DNA of 64,000 bases from Scolanthus callimorphus (lineage: Eukaryota; Cnidaria; Anthozoa; Actiniaria; Edwardsiidae). Made by a program: the position numbers and the translations under genes. Below, piece by piece: positions 13,301 to 23,900 of the stretch; the stretch's first letter is position 1; each line of letters starts with the position of its first letter. The notes under the pieces were generated by a model. It was not told the origin of the DNA. It was given only the letters and a program-made list of their open reading frames with translations, and ran no database searches. The DNA is taken from the NCBI GenBank assembly GCA_033964015.1, contig CM066913.1, positions 9,666,953 through 9,730,952 on the forward strand, given 5' to 3'.

Positions 13301-13413
13301 ATTATGTAACCTCATTAAAAGAGAGGAGTAGAAATCAGGGCTGGGAGTACGACAAAAGCAAAAACTCAGGGTGTTTACACACGCGCAAGGAGCTAGCGAC
13401 AATGCGCAACTAG
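1158..13413 (+). CDS. Secreted PAN-EGF-triple-pentraxin protein, copy 1 (11 exons)
   Basis: Exons inferred at 1158-1311, 2366-2583, 3198-3333, 4268-4490, 5552-5949, 6037-6265, 6887-7281, 7763-7994, 8382-8572, 9463-9669 and 13172-13413. The lengths sum to 2625 nt, an exact 874-codon frame plus stop, with consistent phases and GT-AG borders, which supports the model. Order: signal peptide, PAN/apple domain, EGF domain, three pentraxin/LamG-like domains, four-cysteine tail. No membrane segment follows the signal peptide, so the product should be secreted. Pentraxin and PAN domains usually bind carbohydrate, phospholipid or protein ligands, so a role in pattern recognition or extracellular matrix is plausible but is inference. 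The same 11-exon plan recurs twice downstream, so this is a tandem family. Which of several in-frame ATGs (1158, 1164, 1176, 1182, 1194) is used is uncertain. Confidence 0.85.
2366..2583 (+). CDS. Copy 1 exon 2: PAN/apple domain
   Basis: Acceptor tttag at 2361-2365. The translation begins SLTGHVITSVTVDGY and contains the PAN-like pattern DCALEC, DSCQSFNYQ, QCELN with four cysteines, ending YYDATNT. Donor GTAGAA, phase 0. The exon is about 95% identical to the copy 2 exon at 15595, far closer than the other exons of the two genes. Confidence 0.8.
3198..3333 (+). CDS. Copy 1 exon 3: EGF-like domain with a seventh cysteine
   Basis: Acceptor ttattag, donor GTGAGT. It encodes VPSACAGSPCVHGGTC, then VRSC, GGYDCQC and YGDKCQYW. 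The six EGF cysteines are in place (CxxxxC, CxxxxxC, CxC, C), and an extra cysteine (VRSC) falls between canonical C3 and C4. The extra cysteine is conserved in copy 3. Confidence 0.8.
3512..3953. mobile_element. MITE of the GGGGGACTCC family
   Basis: Long inverted ends: poly-G then actcccatatttttgaccgg at the left, and ccggtcaaaaaatatgggag then poly-C at the right. Apparent duplicated flank cttttttt on both sides fits a target duplication of about 8 bp. No reading frame. It lies in copy 1 intron 3. Confidence 0.75.
4268..4490 (+). CDS. Copy 1 exon 4: first half of pentraxin domain 1
   Basis: Encodes DFDFIFTKQSTTDYAIADVT and TACVWLSTTSTGSPMTIFSY, matching copy 2 exon 4. The acceptor position used in copy 2 reads ttgcaa instead of ttgcag here. 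The next AG in the correct phase is tcgtcag at 4261-4267, so I start the exon at 4268, five codons shorter. Donor AG|GTATGT. Confidence 0.7.
5005..5383. mobile_element. Palindromic MITE with AATAGACCTTTTTCCAAAATGG ends
   Basis: Inverted termini of about 28 bp (aatagacctttttccaaaat and attttggaaaaaggtctatt), with further inner pairing (gaaatttttacagagatttg and caaacatctgtaaattttc). It lies in copy 1 intron 4. Confidence 0.8.
5552..5949 (+). CDS. Copy 1 exon 5: second half of pentraxin domain 1
   Basis: Acceptor ttattccag. Encodes the pentraxin core: WHYICITWDN, YYVDG, LVLGQQQG, YIGKMSRFNLWS and LVDWREF. This is close to the pentraxin signature HxCx[ST]Wx[ST], with H replaced by Y and the last position by N. 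Donor GTGGGT. Confidence 0.85.
6037..6265 (+). CDS. Copy 1 exon 6: first half of pentraxin domain 2
   Basis: Acceptor ttttctag. Encodes VNQSDYVFDFPNSS, LSKFTLCFWQK and NMAFFSY, a LamG/pentraxin N-terminal beta-sandwich half. Donor GG|GTGAGA, phase 2. Confidence 0.8.
6887..7281 (+). CDS. Copy 1 exon 7: second half of pentraxin domain 2
   Basis: Acceptor cctttcag. Encodes LDGVWHHVCFTWDNT (a good match to the pentraxin signature), YYDGVLK, GGTLVLGQ, YKGKLTRLNLWSSVL and GDVIGWRDLRGG. Donor AATG|GTATGT. Confidence 0.85.
7763..7994 (+). CDS. Copy 1 exon 8: first part of pentraxin domain 3
   Basis: Acceptor gttcggcag. Encodes AQENDYSITYPTRS, ALSQVLACLWFKT and GEITFFSYA. Donor TA|GTAAGT, phase 2. 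No in-frame stop is seen before the donor. Confidence 0.8.
8382..8572 (+). CDS. Copy 1 exon 9: middle of pentraxin domain 3
   Basis: Acceptor tgtttttag. Encodes NTWVSICITWRSSDGRYELY and GGTLMIGQEQDS. Donor G|GTAGGA. The signature here lacks the usual histidine (SICITWRS). Confidence 0.8.
8600..8770. repeat. Tandem repeat, about 66 bp, roughly 3 copies, in copy 1 intron 9
   Basis: Units share the core cacctattgatgggcgtcc and gaagcacagggagccc. The array begins about 30 bp after the exon 9 donor. Confidence 0.75.
9010..9170. mobile_element. Degenerate MITE related to the GGCGTAGCCAGG family
   Basis: Contains a poly-G tract (about 9125-9139) followed by ctgagccccc and tctggctacgcg. This is the same terminal motif as the clearer copies at 21654-21808 and 51640-51766. 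The left end is degenerate. Confidence 0.4.
9463..9669 (+). CDS. Copy 1 exon 10: end of pentraxin domain 3
   Basis: Acceptor ctgttatag. Encodes GGGLASYQSFVGSMSHLEMW and WSGNVVSWRM, the C-terminal pentraxin strands. Donor CCAG|GTATTG. The exon is exactly 207 nt in all three paralogues. Confidence 0.8.
10085..10335 (-). mobile_element. tRNA-derived SINE
   Basis: Read on the minus strand, the head is tRNA-like: a box A-like tggcgcagtgtgtt and a box B-like gagttcgaatccc. An unrelated body follows, with a tail near aataaagttccttactta. This is the standard layout of a tRNA-derived SINE with internal pol III promoter elements. Confidence 0.65.
11216..11990. repeat. Minisatellite built on tgtttctatgcagtgttatg
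   Basis: About 770 bp of degenerate 20-40 bp units such as tttccgcgcagtgtcttg and tttctatgcagtgttatg. Several frames stay open across the array only because the repeat lacks stops (Cys/Phe/Val-rich translations); I do not regard it as coding. A related short segment is at 12415-12685. Most units contain a pyrimidine-rich stretch followed by GCAG. Confidence 0.85.
12011..12145. repeat. Palindromic MITE-like element
   Basis: Two near-perfect inverted arms of about 60 bp (left aataaacaatgtcgagacag, right gcgagacattgtttattc) around a short centre. The array at 11216-11990 and a related segment lie on either side, so the element appears to have split the minisatellite. Confidence 0.75.
12415..12685. 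repeat. Second segment of the tgcagtgttatg minisatellite
   Basis: The same repeat units as 11216-11990 (for example tatgcagtgttgtgtttctt), separated from it by the palindrome at 12011-12145 and unrelated sequence. Confidence 0.7.
12690..13135. repeat. Cluster of CAGCCCGGGCTG palindromes
   Basis: About a dozen copies or near-copies of the 10-bp palindrome agcccgggct, usually as tttcagcccgggctgaaa, spaced 15-60 bp. Outer copies are flanked by the inverted pair attacatggagaatttcagc (left, 12695) and ctgaaattctccatgtaat (right, 13109), so the block looks like one element with terminal inverted repeats. Confidence 0.75.
13172..13413 (+). CDS. Copy 1 exon 11: four-cysteine C-terminal domain
   Basis: Acceptor gttgccag. 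Encodes GFVTQKRRDNWCQDKY, GCSTPVYALF, LWRCYY and NQGWEYDKSKNSGC, then a stop at 13411-13413. Four cysteines. I do not recognise the fold. Copy 2 conserves GFxTQKxRDxWCQDKY, NQGxEYDK and NSGC. Confidence 0.8.
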
Positions 13414-14878
13414 AAGGTGTAACACTCCACTTAAAGTATCAAGTTTTGTTCTCGTTTTGCTATCCAGACGCATTTCTACGCAGAAATCAGAACTGAGAAT
13501 AGGCCCAAGCTAAAACTCAAGGATGTTTACGCAAGCACAGGCTATTGCACAATATTTTTTTATAGAATTAAATTGTTTTGAACATTTTTATGTCGTTTAG
13601 CTTTTGTTTATGGTTATTAAAGAGAAAAATCATCCACCAATCTTGAAAGAATATGAACTGTTGGCTGTATAGGAAAAGTTAGAAAAGATAAAACTACAAG
13701 CATTATAAATGCCATGCGTGTTTATAGCCCTCATATAATTACTTAATTCAGAGCGCACTTAATAATGCATAACATTGTAAGTACCGTGTGGTTCTGCGTG
13801 CATTGACGTTCTTATTCTGTTAATTATACTTCATTAAGGTAACTTCAAAATGCCGTGGAAAATCTCATTTTCAGATTCTTATGGCCCACATTTTGATAGC
13901 CGGTCAATCTGGAGCTAAGGTATTTTTCTATGCAATTATTTTGCCATTTAGCTAAGGTTTATGTTAAGTACTTTATGCGTAACTTTATTGATAATAACTA
14001 ACTCCAGTTCGATTATTCTAGTGGTTTGAGCCATAGCTTTTGGTGTTCGCTATTTTTTGTTAAGTGCACATTATTTGCACTTGTAAATATATAAAAATTA
14101 TTAAACGAAATCACTTCTGAGGATATTTCAATGAAACTGCTGTAAACATTGCCCCTCGAACTAAGTGTCATATAGTTTAAAAGTGAGATATGCTGCAAGT
14201 AATAAAACCGTATCCATTGATTTCAGCCGTTGTATATAATAGATAGGATATCTAATAATTATATTTAGCTAAAAGTGTTCCAGATGTTTCTTAGTTTTGT
14301 TGATTTTATCATGCCGTTTCACTGAAAAATTGAATTTTATTCAATTTGTCGCTAAAATGAATTCTTTGAAAGCAGGTGATCTCTGTTTCCATAATTAAGC
14401 ACAAAATTTAGTGGCTTTCAAAACGTTGAATTCCACAAAACATTCCACTTAACATAAGATTGCTTTGGTGAAGTAATCTAATGATGATCCATGGAAAATA
14501 CGGATTGTTTCAATTATTTTCCCATGCATGCAACATAACGTCCCGTGTGTCGTTATGTCACAAAAGTGCACCGGGCTTTATTTTAATAAAGCCCGGTGCA
14601 AAGCCCAACTTTTTCGTATAGACCCCCTTTCACCCATAAATTTAACTACCTTCGTATCGTCAAGGTATGTAGTGGGTTTGACTAGACAAGATAAAATTAA
14701 AAATCGTGTGTGAGTGATGGCATGACTACACATGAAGTTGTGTTTTGGTCCCATGCCCTTAGTCACATGGCTGTAGGTCTTATTAGATGCATTTTAGAAT
14801 CTTCGTTCCAAAATAATCTCAAACAAAGGTACGTTTATTGCCTACAGAGCTTTCTTGTCTCACGGCTAGGGACCAAGC
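13414..14878. other. Intergenic region between copies 1 and 2
   Basis: AT-rich, no coding exon seen. A possible ATTAAA poly(A) signal lies at 13616-13621. A short palindrome (aagtgcaccgggctttattttaataaagcccggtgcaaag) is at about 14562-14602. The copy 2 promoter should lie toward the right end. Confidence 0.4.
13616..13621 (+). promoter_or_regulatory. Possible poly(A) signal of copy 1
   Basis: ATTAAA about 200 bp after the stop codon. It is chosen only by position and motif, so confidence is low. Confidence 0.3.
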
Positions 14879-14996
14879 ATGAGGCAGGGCGTTGTGTTGT
14901 TTGCTTTACACGTATTTCTTCCTCTGACACAAGCGTCCAAAGGACCCCTTCGCAGCGAGTTTCTCAAAGAAGGAAACTTCCGCAACCCTATAAAAG
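14879..14996 (+). CDS. Copy 2 exon 1: signal peptide
   Basis: MRQGVVLFALHVFLPLTQAS is a typical cleavable leader, followed by KGPLRSEFLKEGNF. Donor AAAG|GTAACA, phase 1. The single ATG at 14879 makes this start clearer than in copy 1. Confidence 0.8.
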
Positions 14997-17900
14997 GTAA
15001 CATTTAAGTAGGATAGTTGGAGGGAGTTGATAGAAGGATGGACTATTTATGAGAAGGGAGAGATGGCTTTTCAGGAGAAAGACGTCATTATGATTGTTCC
15101 ATTGTATTTATAGTTGCTGTAAAGCGCTTTAGGACAAGAAGTAACTAGGCGCTACAGAAATGAAGGTTTATATTATGTAGTTACAGTTGAACGCCGCGTA
15201 TAATAACCTACATTTTCAGAAGTTAGGCTAAGGAATTTCGTACAAAAAATCAATTTCTATTGAATGGATTTTACTGTATGTTGCGTTATGTTATGTAATG
15301 TAATGTTATCTATGGGTTAGAGACTGTTGTGAGTGTTTTGTTTACAAATACACGCACGCACCTATAGTTAACGAAGATGGGTGTATTACAAAAAAATTGC
15401 TGGCACACTTCTAATGCTAAACTGCCGACCGTAGATTGGATAGCGCCCTTTGTTCTGTGAACCAATCTATCTCTTAGTGTTCCATTGATAACAATGAATG
15501 GCGTCAGCATGAACAGTGCTGCGCACTAGCTTTAGAAACTTTATAAAATCAGTTTATGATATGATCATTTACTAACTGCTATACATTTTTCCAGAAAAAT
15601 CCTTGACGGGCCATGTGATCACCTCTGTGACAGTGGACGGTTATGTTGACTGTGCTTTGGAATGCACCTGGCATGACAGCTGTCAATCATTTAACTACCA
15701 AACTGGCAGCGTGACTCAACACCAGTGTGAACTGAGCAGTCGATCTCGGGACTCGCACCCTAGTGCTCTACAACCAAGGACTGGATTTGACTACTACGAC
15801 ACCGCGAAAACGGTGAAACATTTTTCATTGCACCTTCCTTCAGAATAGAAGGAGTGAAATCACCATTGTGGGTGCAAAAGGCTAAAATTACTGCTTTAAT
15901 TGTGTAGATCGAAACGGAGCAAGAACATCTTCTACCAGTCAGCTTTGACCAGTGAAGCTCACGCGATGATTTTCTACGATTGATACACGATAGTGAAATG
16001 ACTAAAACTAAAAAACATATGCTCTGTTCGCGAAGAAGGGCCTGATGCGTTGAATGGCCTCTTACGCTATTGTTTAGATTCCACTGAAGCTCTCTGTTCG
16101 TAGATTTTATTAGAATGCTAACTGGTTATTCTCTGTTGTCATTAGGTGCCTAGCGCCTGTGCCGGTTCCCCTTGTGTCCATGGCGGGACTTGTGTAAGAT
16201 CATGTGATGTACAAGGTGGATACGACTGTCAGTGCATTAAACATGAAAGCTATGGTGACAAGTGTCAATACTGGACATCCGGTGAGTAGGTTATACTGTG
16301 TTGTTGTTAGGTGCCTAGCGCCTGTGCCGGTTCCCCTTGTGTTCATGGCGGGACTTGTAAGATCATGTGATGCAGAGGGTGGTTACGACTGTCAGTGCAT
16401 CAAACATGAAAGCTTTGGTGACGTACAAGTGTCAATACTGGACATCGGGTGAGAACTCCTTCGAGTCTTTTCCGACGTTAAACCGTAGATCCCGTCTCTC
16501 AAATGAACTGCACTAAACAGATAACCTGAGAGGCGTTAAGGAACCAAAGGGTAGCGGGAGTGAGCATCCATTTCCAGTCCGCTTACTAGTCACTGATAAG
16601 GAAGCTTTTTCGTATCACAAAATTTCGCCAAATTGCCGACTTGTCGACTTACAAACCGTACCTTATTTGGAAGGACTGTAAGTATTTTGCTCATATCAGG
16701 AAAATTGAAGAGAACTTGCAGATACTCGAGAAAGATCGTACCCTTGGTCCAGGGTGGGGAAGGGGTTCTCCGTGACCCGTGATTCACCCCAAATTGGCTC
16801 CGTGACTCGTGAAAACAGGAAAATTATTGCCGTGATCCGTGAAATCTCATGCCCTCGTGACCCGTGATTTTACGAATTTCTCTTACGTGACTCGTGATTG
16901 CAGGCCTAGAGATTCGTGAAACGTGAAAGCTGGTCATTAGAGACGGACCATTTGGACCAATATCGAGTAGGCTCATTCTCTCCTGACTGCTTTTTAGGGA
17001 ACCTGACGTCCTTACAAATAGATTTTTTTGTCGGCTCGCGCTGCGCGCTCGCCATGTACAACATCAAAATTTATTTTTAAAATTGAGTAAATTTACTATC
17101 AGCAAACAGTAAATAAAGGTGCAGCAATGTCAGGAAGCGCATTTGTTAAACATCAAGTTCTCATTTACTCCTGGACTTTCCCCATTCTTTCAACTTATAT
17201 GTCCAAAATTTGCAGCGCGCTTCGCGCGCATGAAGAGGATACTTTGGTGTAGCATTTAGAAACTAAAGCATCGTACTGTTCTTTTTTTTAATTTTCGAAA
17301 ATTTCTAGTATGTTTTTTCCGTGACTCCATTTCTTCAGCGTGATTTTTATGTCTCAGAAATAAGAATTTCATTAACCGCATAGATTGATGTTCAAAATAG
17401 CAGCGCGCTTCGCGCGCATCTAGAAACATACAAGCAAGGCTCGGTACTGATCCGAACCATCTTCATAGTAACGAAAATTCTGATCTGGATGCTATGAGCA
17501 CACCAATTTCGCGAAATGATAAAATTGAATTGTGATTAATTGTCGTTTTGATGGCGATATAATTTAAGTGAAATCTCACACCATCAAAAGAAATATCAGC
17601 AAAAAAGATCGTGCACAGTACTTATATCACTATATTTACTTGAAACACAACTTGCATAATCGTTTTTAAAATTTTACTTCCGTGATTCGTGAAAAGCGTT
17701 TTCATAACTCCGTGATCCGTGAAATAACGAAAAATCGGTCCGTGATTCGTGATCGCTACCCCCCCTTCCCCACCCTGTTGGTCGCCATTTTTCTCAGCCG
17801 AAGAGCCTGAGACTAGATTTAAAAACCACAGGCATCCCACGCCGATTTTGAATTTTTTGTCAGTGAGTATTCACTAATATAACATAATTTATTTAACTTC

Positions 17901-20900
17901 CCCTTGCAGACAAAGGGCTGAATTACAGGGTACTGCGAAATCTATTACCTTTGGACACTAGAATTCCTCCAGCCTCTCGAATGACATTAATTTTCCCCTT
18001 GCAGATATATCATCATCAAATTTCGACTTCCATTTTACCAAGCAGAGTACCACAGACTACGCGGTGATAGACGTGACCAGCGGTTTCACTGCGTTCACCG
18101 CATGCGTGTGGCTTAGCACAACTTGCAGCAGCAGTAGCCCGCTGACCATATTCTCGTACGCAGTGACGGCTCAAGTGTCTGAGCTGGTGTTCAGTTGCAT
18201 CAGTCAATTAACGGAATGCACTGTCACAATAGATGACGAAAAGAGGTATTTCTAAATAACAGCTTAGATCTATCAAGAACTGAAATATTTGCCAACAACA
18301 GGTGATTTCACTAGAAGATCACATGACCCGCAAAAGGGAACCTTATATACCAAGAATGAAACTACATGTACGCTAGTGCGCATGTGCGTACCTCGGTAGG
18401 AGAAAGCAATGTACATTCTCGTACCCAGAGCTTCCCAGCTCGTCTGCTCGCAGGGGAGGCTCTGGGAACATCCACTTAAGGGCCGTCGCTGATTGGTTGA
18501 TTTTGAGCGTTCTCTCAGCGGCTCTGTATTAAATCTCGCGCATGCGTCAGTGGCTGTCACCAGAGCCTCCCCCGCGAGGAGACGAGCCGGGGAGCTCTGG
18601 GTTCGAGAATGAGCATAACTGCAGTAGCAAAACAATCTTAGCTAATTCGTACATTAAAACAAGTGCCGCGCTTAGCTCTTATACTGAGGGCGGGATCTCA
18701 GTCACGCCAAAATAGGGCGGTAAATGCTTTCGCGGCCGTGGTAACAGCGAAAAGGAAAAAAAGTGACAATAGGGAAATAAGCAAGTGATGGGCTTGTATT
18801 AAATAATTTTGCCTTAAAAATCCCTTAATAGAACTGCGTACTCAGTTCCATTGAATGACGGTCGCTGGCACTACATCTGCGTCAAGTGGGAAAACACTAA
18901 TGGATTGTGGTCCTATTACGTGGACGGAGAAAAAAGAGGACACGGAACCAATTTCAAGGCATCATATACAATCCGAGGGCAAGGCAAAATTGTTGTAGGC
19001 CAAGAACAAGGAGTCCTGGAAGGAGGTTTTACGGCAAGCAAGTCCTACATCGGAAAGATGAGTCGATTCAATTTGTGGAGCGGAAGTGACGTCACAGAAG
19101 CCATTATCAAGACACATGCGCAAACCTGCCCACATGTGTATGGGAATTTAGTGGACTGGAGAGAGATTAAATATGACAATTACCATGGCGACATCAAACC
19201 CGTGACACCGTCATCGTGTGCATCATTGGGTAAGCTTTTATAAAATTCCACTTTCTGCTGTGCGGGCCGATCGCGTGAGACTAATAACAAATGTATTTGT
19301 GCTTTCTCTAGTGAACCAGTCCGACTATGTCTTCAATTTTCCAGTCACGTCAGACGACAAATACATTCAGTTGCAGAGCCTCTCGGATCCTTTGAGCAAG
19401 TTAACTCTTTGCTTCTGGCAGCAAATTAGCAAAGGTGACGTGGCCTTCATCAGTTACAAGACGGCTACATACACAAGTGCATTTCATGTTTACACCGGGA
19501 CTAAGGCTGCCTATCACTTCGACATTAATGGCGGGTAAGAAAATATCGCAGTACCGGCGATATCAATGCATTTAGAGGTACCAATCCCTATGATAATAGA
19601 TAGACATCAGAATGTAATGACATATTCCTAAAGTCAGCCGGGTGTAAAACGTGGGTAAATGTGAGCCACCTTATGGCGCATGCGCAAAAACCGGATTATT
19701 TAAAAAACGCCATTTTTAGTCATTTTAAAGCCTACGTTGTATAAAGACATTCAACCAAATTATTTATGTTTGTGCTGATCAAAGTATCACCTCTCTCTAC
19801 ACCGTAGTCACGTAGTGTGATGTCACCGTCACTGACTGTGTCATCTCAAGGCAAAAAGCTTGACTTCTAAGGAATAAACAATTTCTTAGGCTACCAAGTT
19901 TGAGTGAAGTTATCTACAGACACGTGGGGTAACATCATCAATGACGTCATTGAAATTAGAAACAAAAACGGCAAGCAAACGTCATTGCCAGCGTACAGAC
20001 AAAAGATGGCTGCATCATATTGAGCCAAGAGTATTTGGACTCACTGTGGTTTTACATATCAAACTTAGATCGCTGAAAGGAAATAGTTAGGTGATCAAAC
20101 GTGGTCAATGTTGTATGAATGTTATTCTCGACGTCACCAAAAGCCCCATCTCCCTTCAACAAAGCAACAAATGCAAATAGCTTCCTGTACGCTATGCGTA
20201 CTTATGTTTTCGTAAAGTTTTTTTTTATCGCCATATTGTGATATCAGTGATAAAGTCAAGTGCAACTGAAAACCTGTTAGCTAGGGCATTTATACAATTG
20301 TTGTTCTAGAATCTCCAAATAATATTGATAGCTGAGAGAACTCGAAGGGATATTGACTGACACATCAATAATGTAAGAGCGTCCGAATGTGTCCCGAAGA
20401 TGTACCGAACGACTAACGAAGTCGGACCGATATCTTCGAACTCTAGCCGAAGACCCTCCGAAGAAGTCCCGAACTTAAGTTGCTCGAGCTAAGAGAAGTT
20501 GCTTCTTTTGTCAAAAGTTGCCGAGCAAACGGCACGGCACGGCCCGGTGTTCTCGTCGTGAGGACTCCGCCAATCAGATCGCACGAAATGATCGATCAAC
20601 CAATCAAAAGCTAAGACACGGAACAATACATGGCGCAATCCCGCCCCTTTGGAATATTTGACGAAGATAAACAAAACATGGCGTGCCACATGATCTCACT
20701 CAGGGATCGCACAGGGTCGACGCCATACTCCCTGTGGCGACTAATGTTTAACTAGACGCCACAAACGTTCGACAAAATGTCGGACACATAAATAGTCCAT
20801 TCCCGAATAACTCCACTAGCTGTAAACGTTATAAACCTCAAAGAACCATTATATTAAACGAGCCCTTCAAATGTACCAGACGCTAGACTAAAGTTTCAAT

Positions 20901-23900
20901 TCAAGATATTGTTCTGTGGGCATTGAAGCGTAAATTCGGAAAAGGACAGATCATCAAGCTCCAAGCAAAGCAAAATAAGGACTTCGACAGTAAATTTGAA
21001 ATGTCAATGTACTTTTTAACAATCAGCTTCGTTCCATGCTTTATGACTCGACTCACCATCTTCTTCTCTTCCAGTTACAAAAAGTACCATGCCCCTTTGT
21101 TACAAGACGGGATTTGGCATCACGTGTGCTTCACGTGGGACAATACAAACGGTTACCATAGGCAATACTATGACGGAGTTCTCAAGGTGACTTGGAAAAA
21201 CTGGAAAACAGGCCAAACTGTAGCATCAGGGGGGACACTAGTCTTTGGCAAGAAACTGTTGAACGACGGAAGTTTTAGCCAAACCCTCGAATACATCGGA
21301 AAGCTGACACGGTTGAATTTGTGGAGCTCAGTCCTTTCCGGTGAAATTATCGATAGCATGTCCTTTGGGCCTGGTACCGAGTATGGTGACGTCATAGGTT
21401 GGCGTGATCTTCGAGGTGGTGCAAGAGGAGGTGTTCTGGTCGAGGAGAGTGCAAGCATTGTCTTGAATGGTATGTATGTTGCACGGATGCAAATCATGAG
21501 ACTAACGTGATGTGCATCCACATCTATGCTTTTTCCGTGTGTCACTGTGTCACAGTGAGCAACTTTGTGATATTGGGTTTTCTTGTGTTGTGGATGAGAC
21601 AAAAACAACTTCTCGTCTGCCGTCTAACAAACCATTTTTACTTCCATTGATTATCAGGGGCGTAGCCAGGGGGGGCCAGGGCCCCCCTTTCTCGGGAGAT
21701 TTTCCCATACATTTACTGTATTTGCTGGAGGAAATTTGAACATTTTAGTCCCATGTTTTCACTATCCCCCCCCCCCCCCCCTTCAGAAATTCCTGGCTAC
21801 GCCGCTGATTATACACTCATCAAAGCCCCCATTCGACTCGCATATCTTTTCGGCACACGGCTAGCGATGTTTACTTCTTGTTACCACACATCAGACCACG
21901 TGATGTATCACCGTTTGGGAGGATATATAAAATCGGACAAATTTCTTTCCACGACTGAACCCCTGCGAGTATGTACAAATGAGGAAAGGTACCCGGGGGA
22001 CCTCCCCAAATGAACCGTTACGTGATCTGAATTGGGCGGCGGCAACGCGAGGCAAATACCTATCTATTACCGATACTTGATTCAAATTGCTTGATTACTT
22101 GATTCGTTTTGCTTTTAGCTCAAGAGAACGACTATTCGATGACATTTCCTACCCGAAGCACCGCTAACTATGTGTTCTATAACAGCCTGCCAACCTTATC
22201 TGAGCTTACGGCCTGCCTGTGGATTAAAACAACAGATGGTGGCGAAATCACATTCTTCTCCTACTCAATAAGTAGCTCTGACACCAATACGTTTTTCCTT
22301 CGCTCCCTGGACAACAGCGTCTCTATCTCGTTTTCAATACGTGGGACTTGGCAGTAAGTTCAAGCGATTACATGTTCTACTAAATATAAAGATATGGTTA
22401 ATATAATTTAATATATTACTTAAAAGTAAATTGATCTTAAAAAATCCAAGATTATATATATATATTTTTAAATTTAATTGGCTTCGTCACACTAACATTA
22501 CATTATATTCTATTACCGTGATTATTATACATTGGCTAAGAGCGCGCGCTTTACTTTGGGAATCACGCACTTTGACGGTCTTCAAGAATCAGCAATGTGG
22601 AATCAGGCTCGGCCCAGAAATTACGGAGGGAAACATTCTAAGGAAGAGCGGAGCTCTGCTTCCGCTTGGCTGAATAATTCGTTCTTTCTGTTTTAGGAAT
22701 TATGCTGGACCAAACACCCGCGACAACAGCTGGGTTCCTATTTGCGTGACATGGACATCAAGCAACGGTCGTTATGATCTATACATGTACGGTGACCGGC
22801 AATACTATAGAACTGGCTTTAGAACTGGCTTAGTGATTCCTGGAGGAGGGAAGTTCATCGTCGGCCAAGAACAGGATAGTTACGGTATAAGCAAGTTTGA
22901 AAATACGCACGCAAGGCATGCATATTACTTTAAATATAAAAATTAATCAGTGCACGGCCATAGTCTATTATTATTCAGCCATGCCACTATCTCGGTTCTG
23001 ATTGGTTAAGAGTACCCAGCGAAACCTTGTTGGCGCGCAGTGCCTGACGTCATACTACAGACATTAGGATTGATGCACTCTAATGACGTCATAACGCAAG
23101 CCAATAGGTTTGGCCGCCATCTTGGTTTTCATTTCCGAATTGAAAGCCGGTTTTGCGAATATTCTCGTTGAATCTGTTATGATTTTTGCCAAGAGATCAT
23201 TGCTCAGGATATCTAAACATCAACTATGGCTATTTGAATTGAATACAAAAGGAAAATACCAATGTACGTAAGATGAAGTTGAAAAACCGTGTCGCCATGC
23301 ACGGCCTCATCGCTGACTTCGTTTAGCTAGGTAAGAATTCTTGGTTGCTGAATAATAAAACAATTATTGAATTCGGTTTTCGCATGATAGTGAGATTTGT
23401 CAACGCCTCGGGTTAGTGTTATCCGCCTCAGCTTCGCTTCGGCAGATAACACAAACCTCGGCGTTGCCAAATCTCACTATCATGCTCAACCTCATCCAAT
23501 AAGTGTTAATTATTGCTAGGGTATAAGAATCTCCAATAAGGTCCGTCAGTCTTTAAAGTGCATTTTTATTTTATTATATAGACACAAGTGTTTTACTGGG
23601 AAATACGCCACTCGTAGATCTCATATGAAGCTACATCCGGGTCCTCAGTGACATATTTTCCATATCTATCATTCAAAACAAAAGTAGTGCTTGGAAATCA
23701 ATTTGGAATATTTTTTTCTGGTTTGTCTATATAATAAAATGAAAATAACACGGTGGCTTGAAGATATGAGTTTTATTTTCTCGTGTCAAAAACAATATTT
23801 TACTCATTCGCTGCGCTCATTCGTAAAATATTTCTTGCCCGAAAATAAAACTCATATCTTCGCACCACCGTGTAATATCCTCTATCTCTTTCGCTTCGCT

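Noticed and set aside
18273..18635. Minus-strand frame of 120 codons
   Set aside because: It lies across a MITE (18414-18611). A related frame occurs in the other copy of that MITE at 52.8 kb, so it is repeat-derived.
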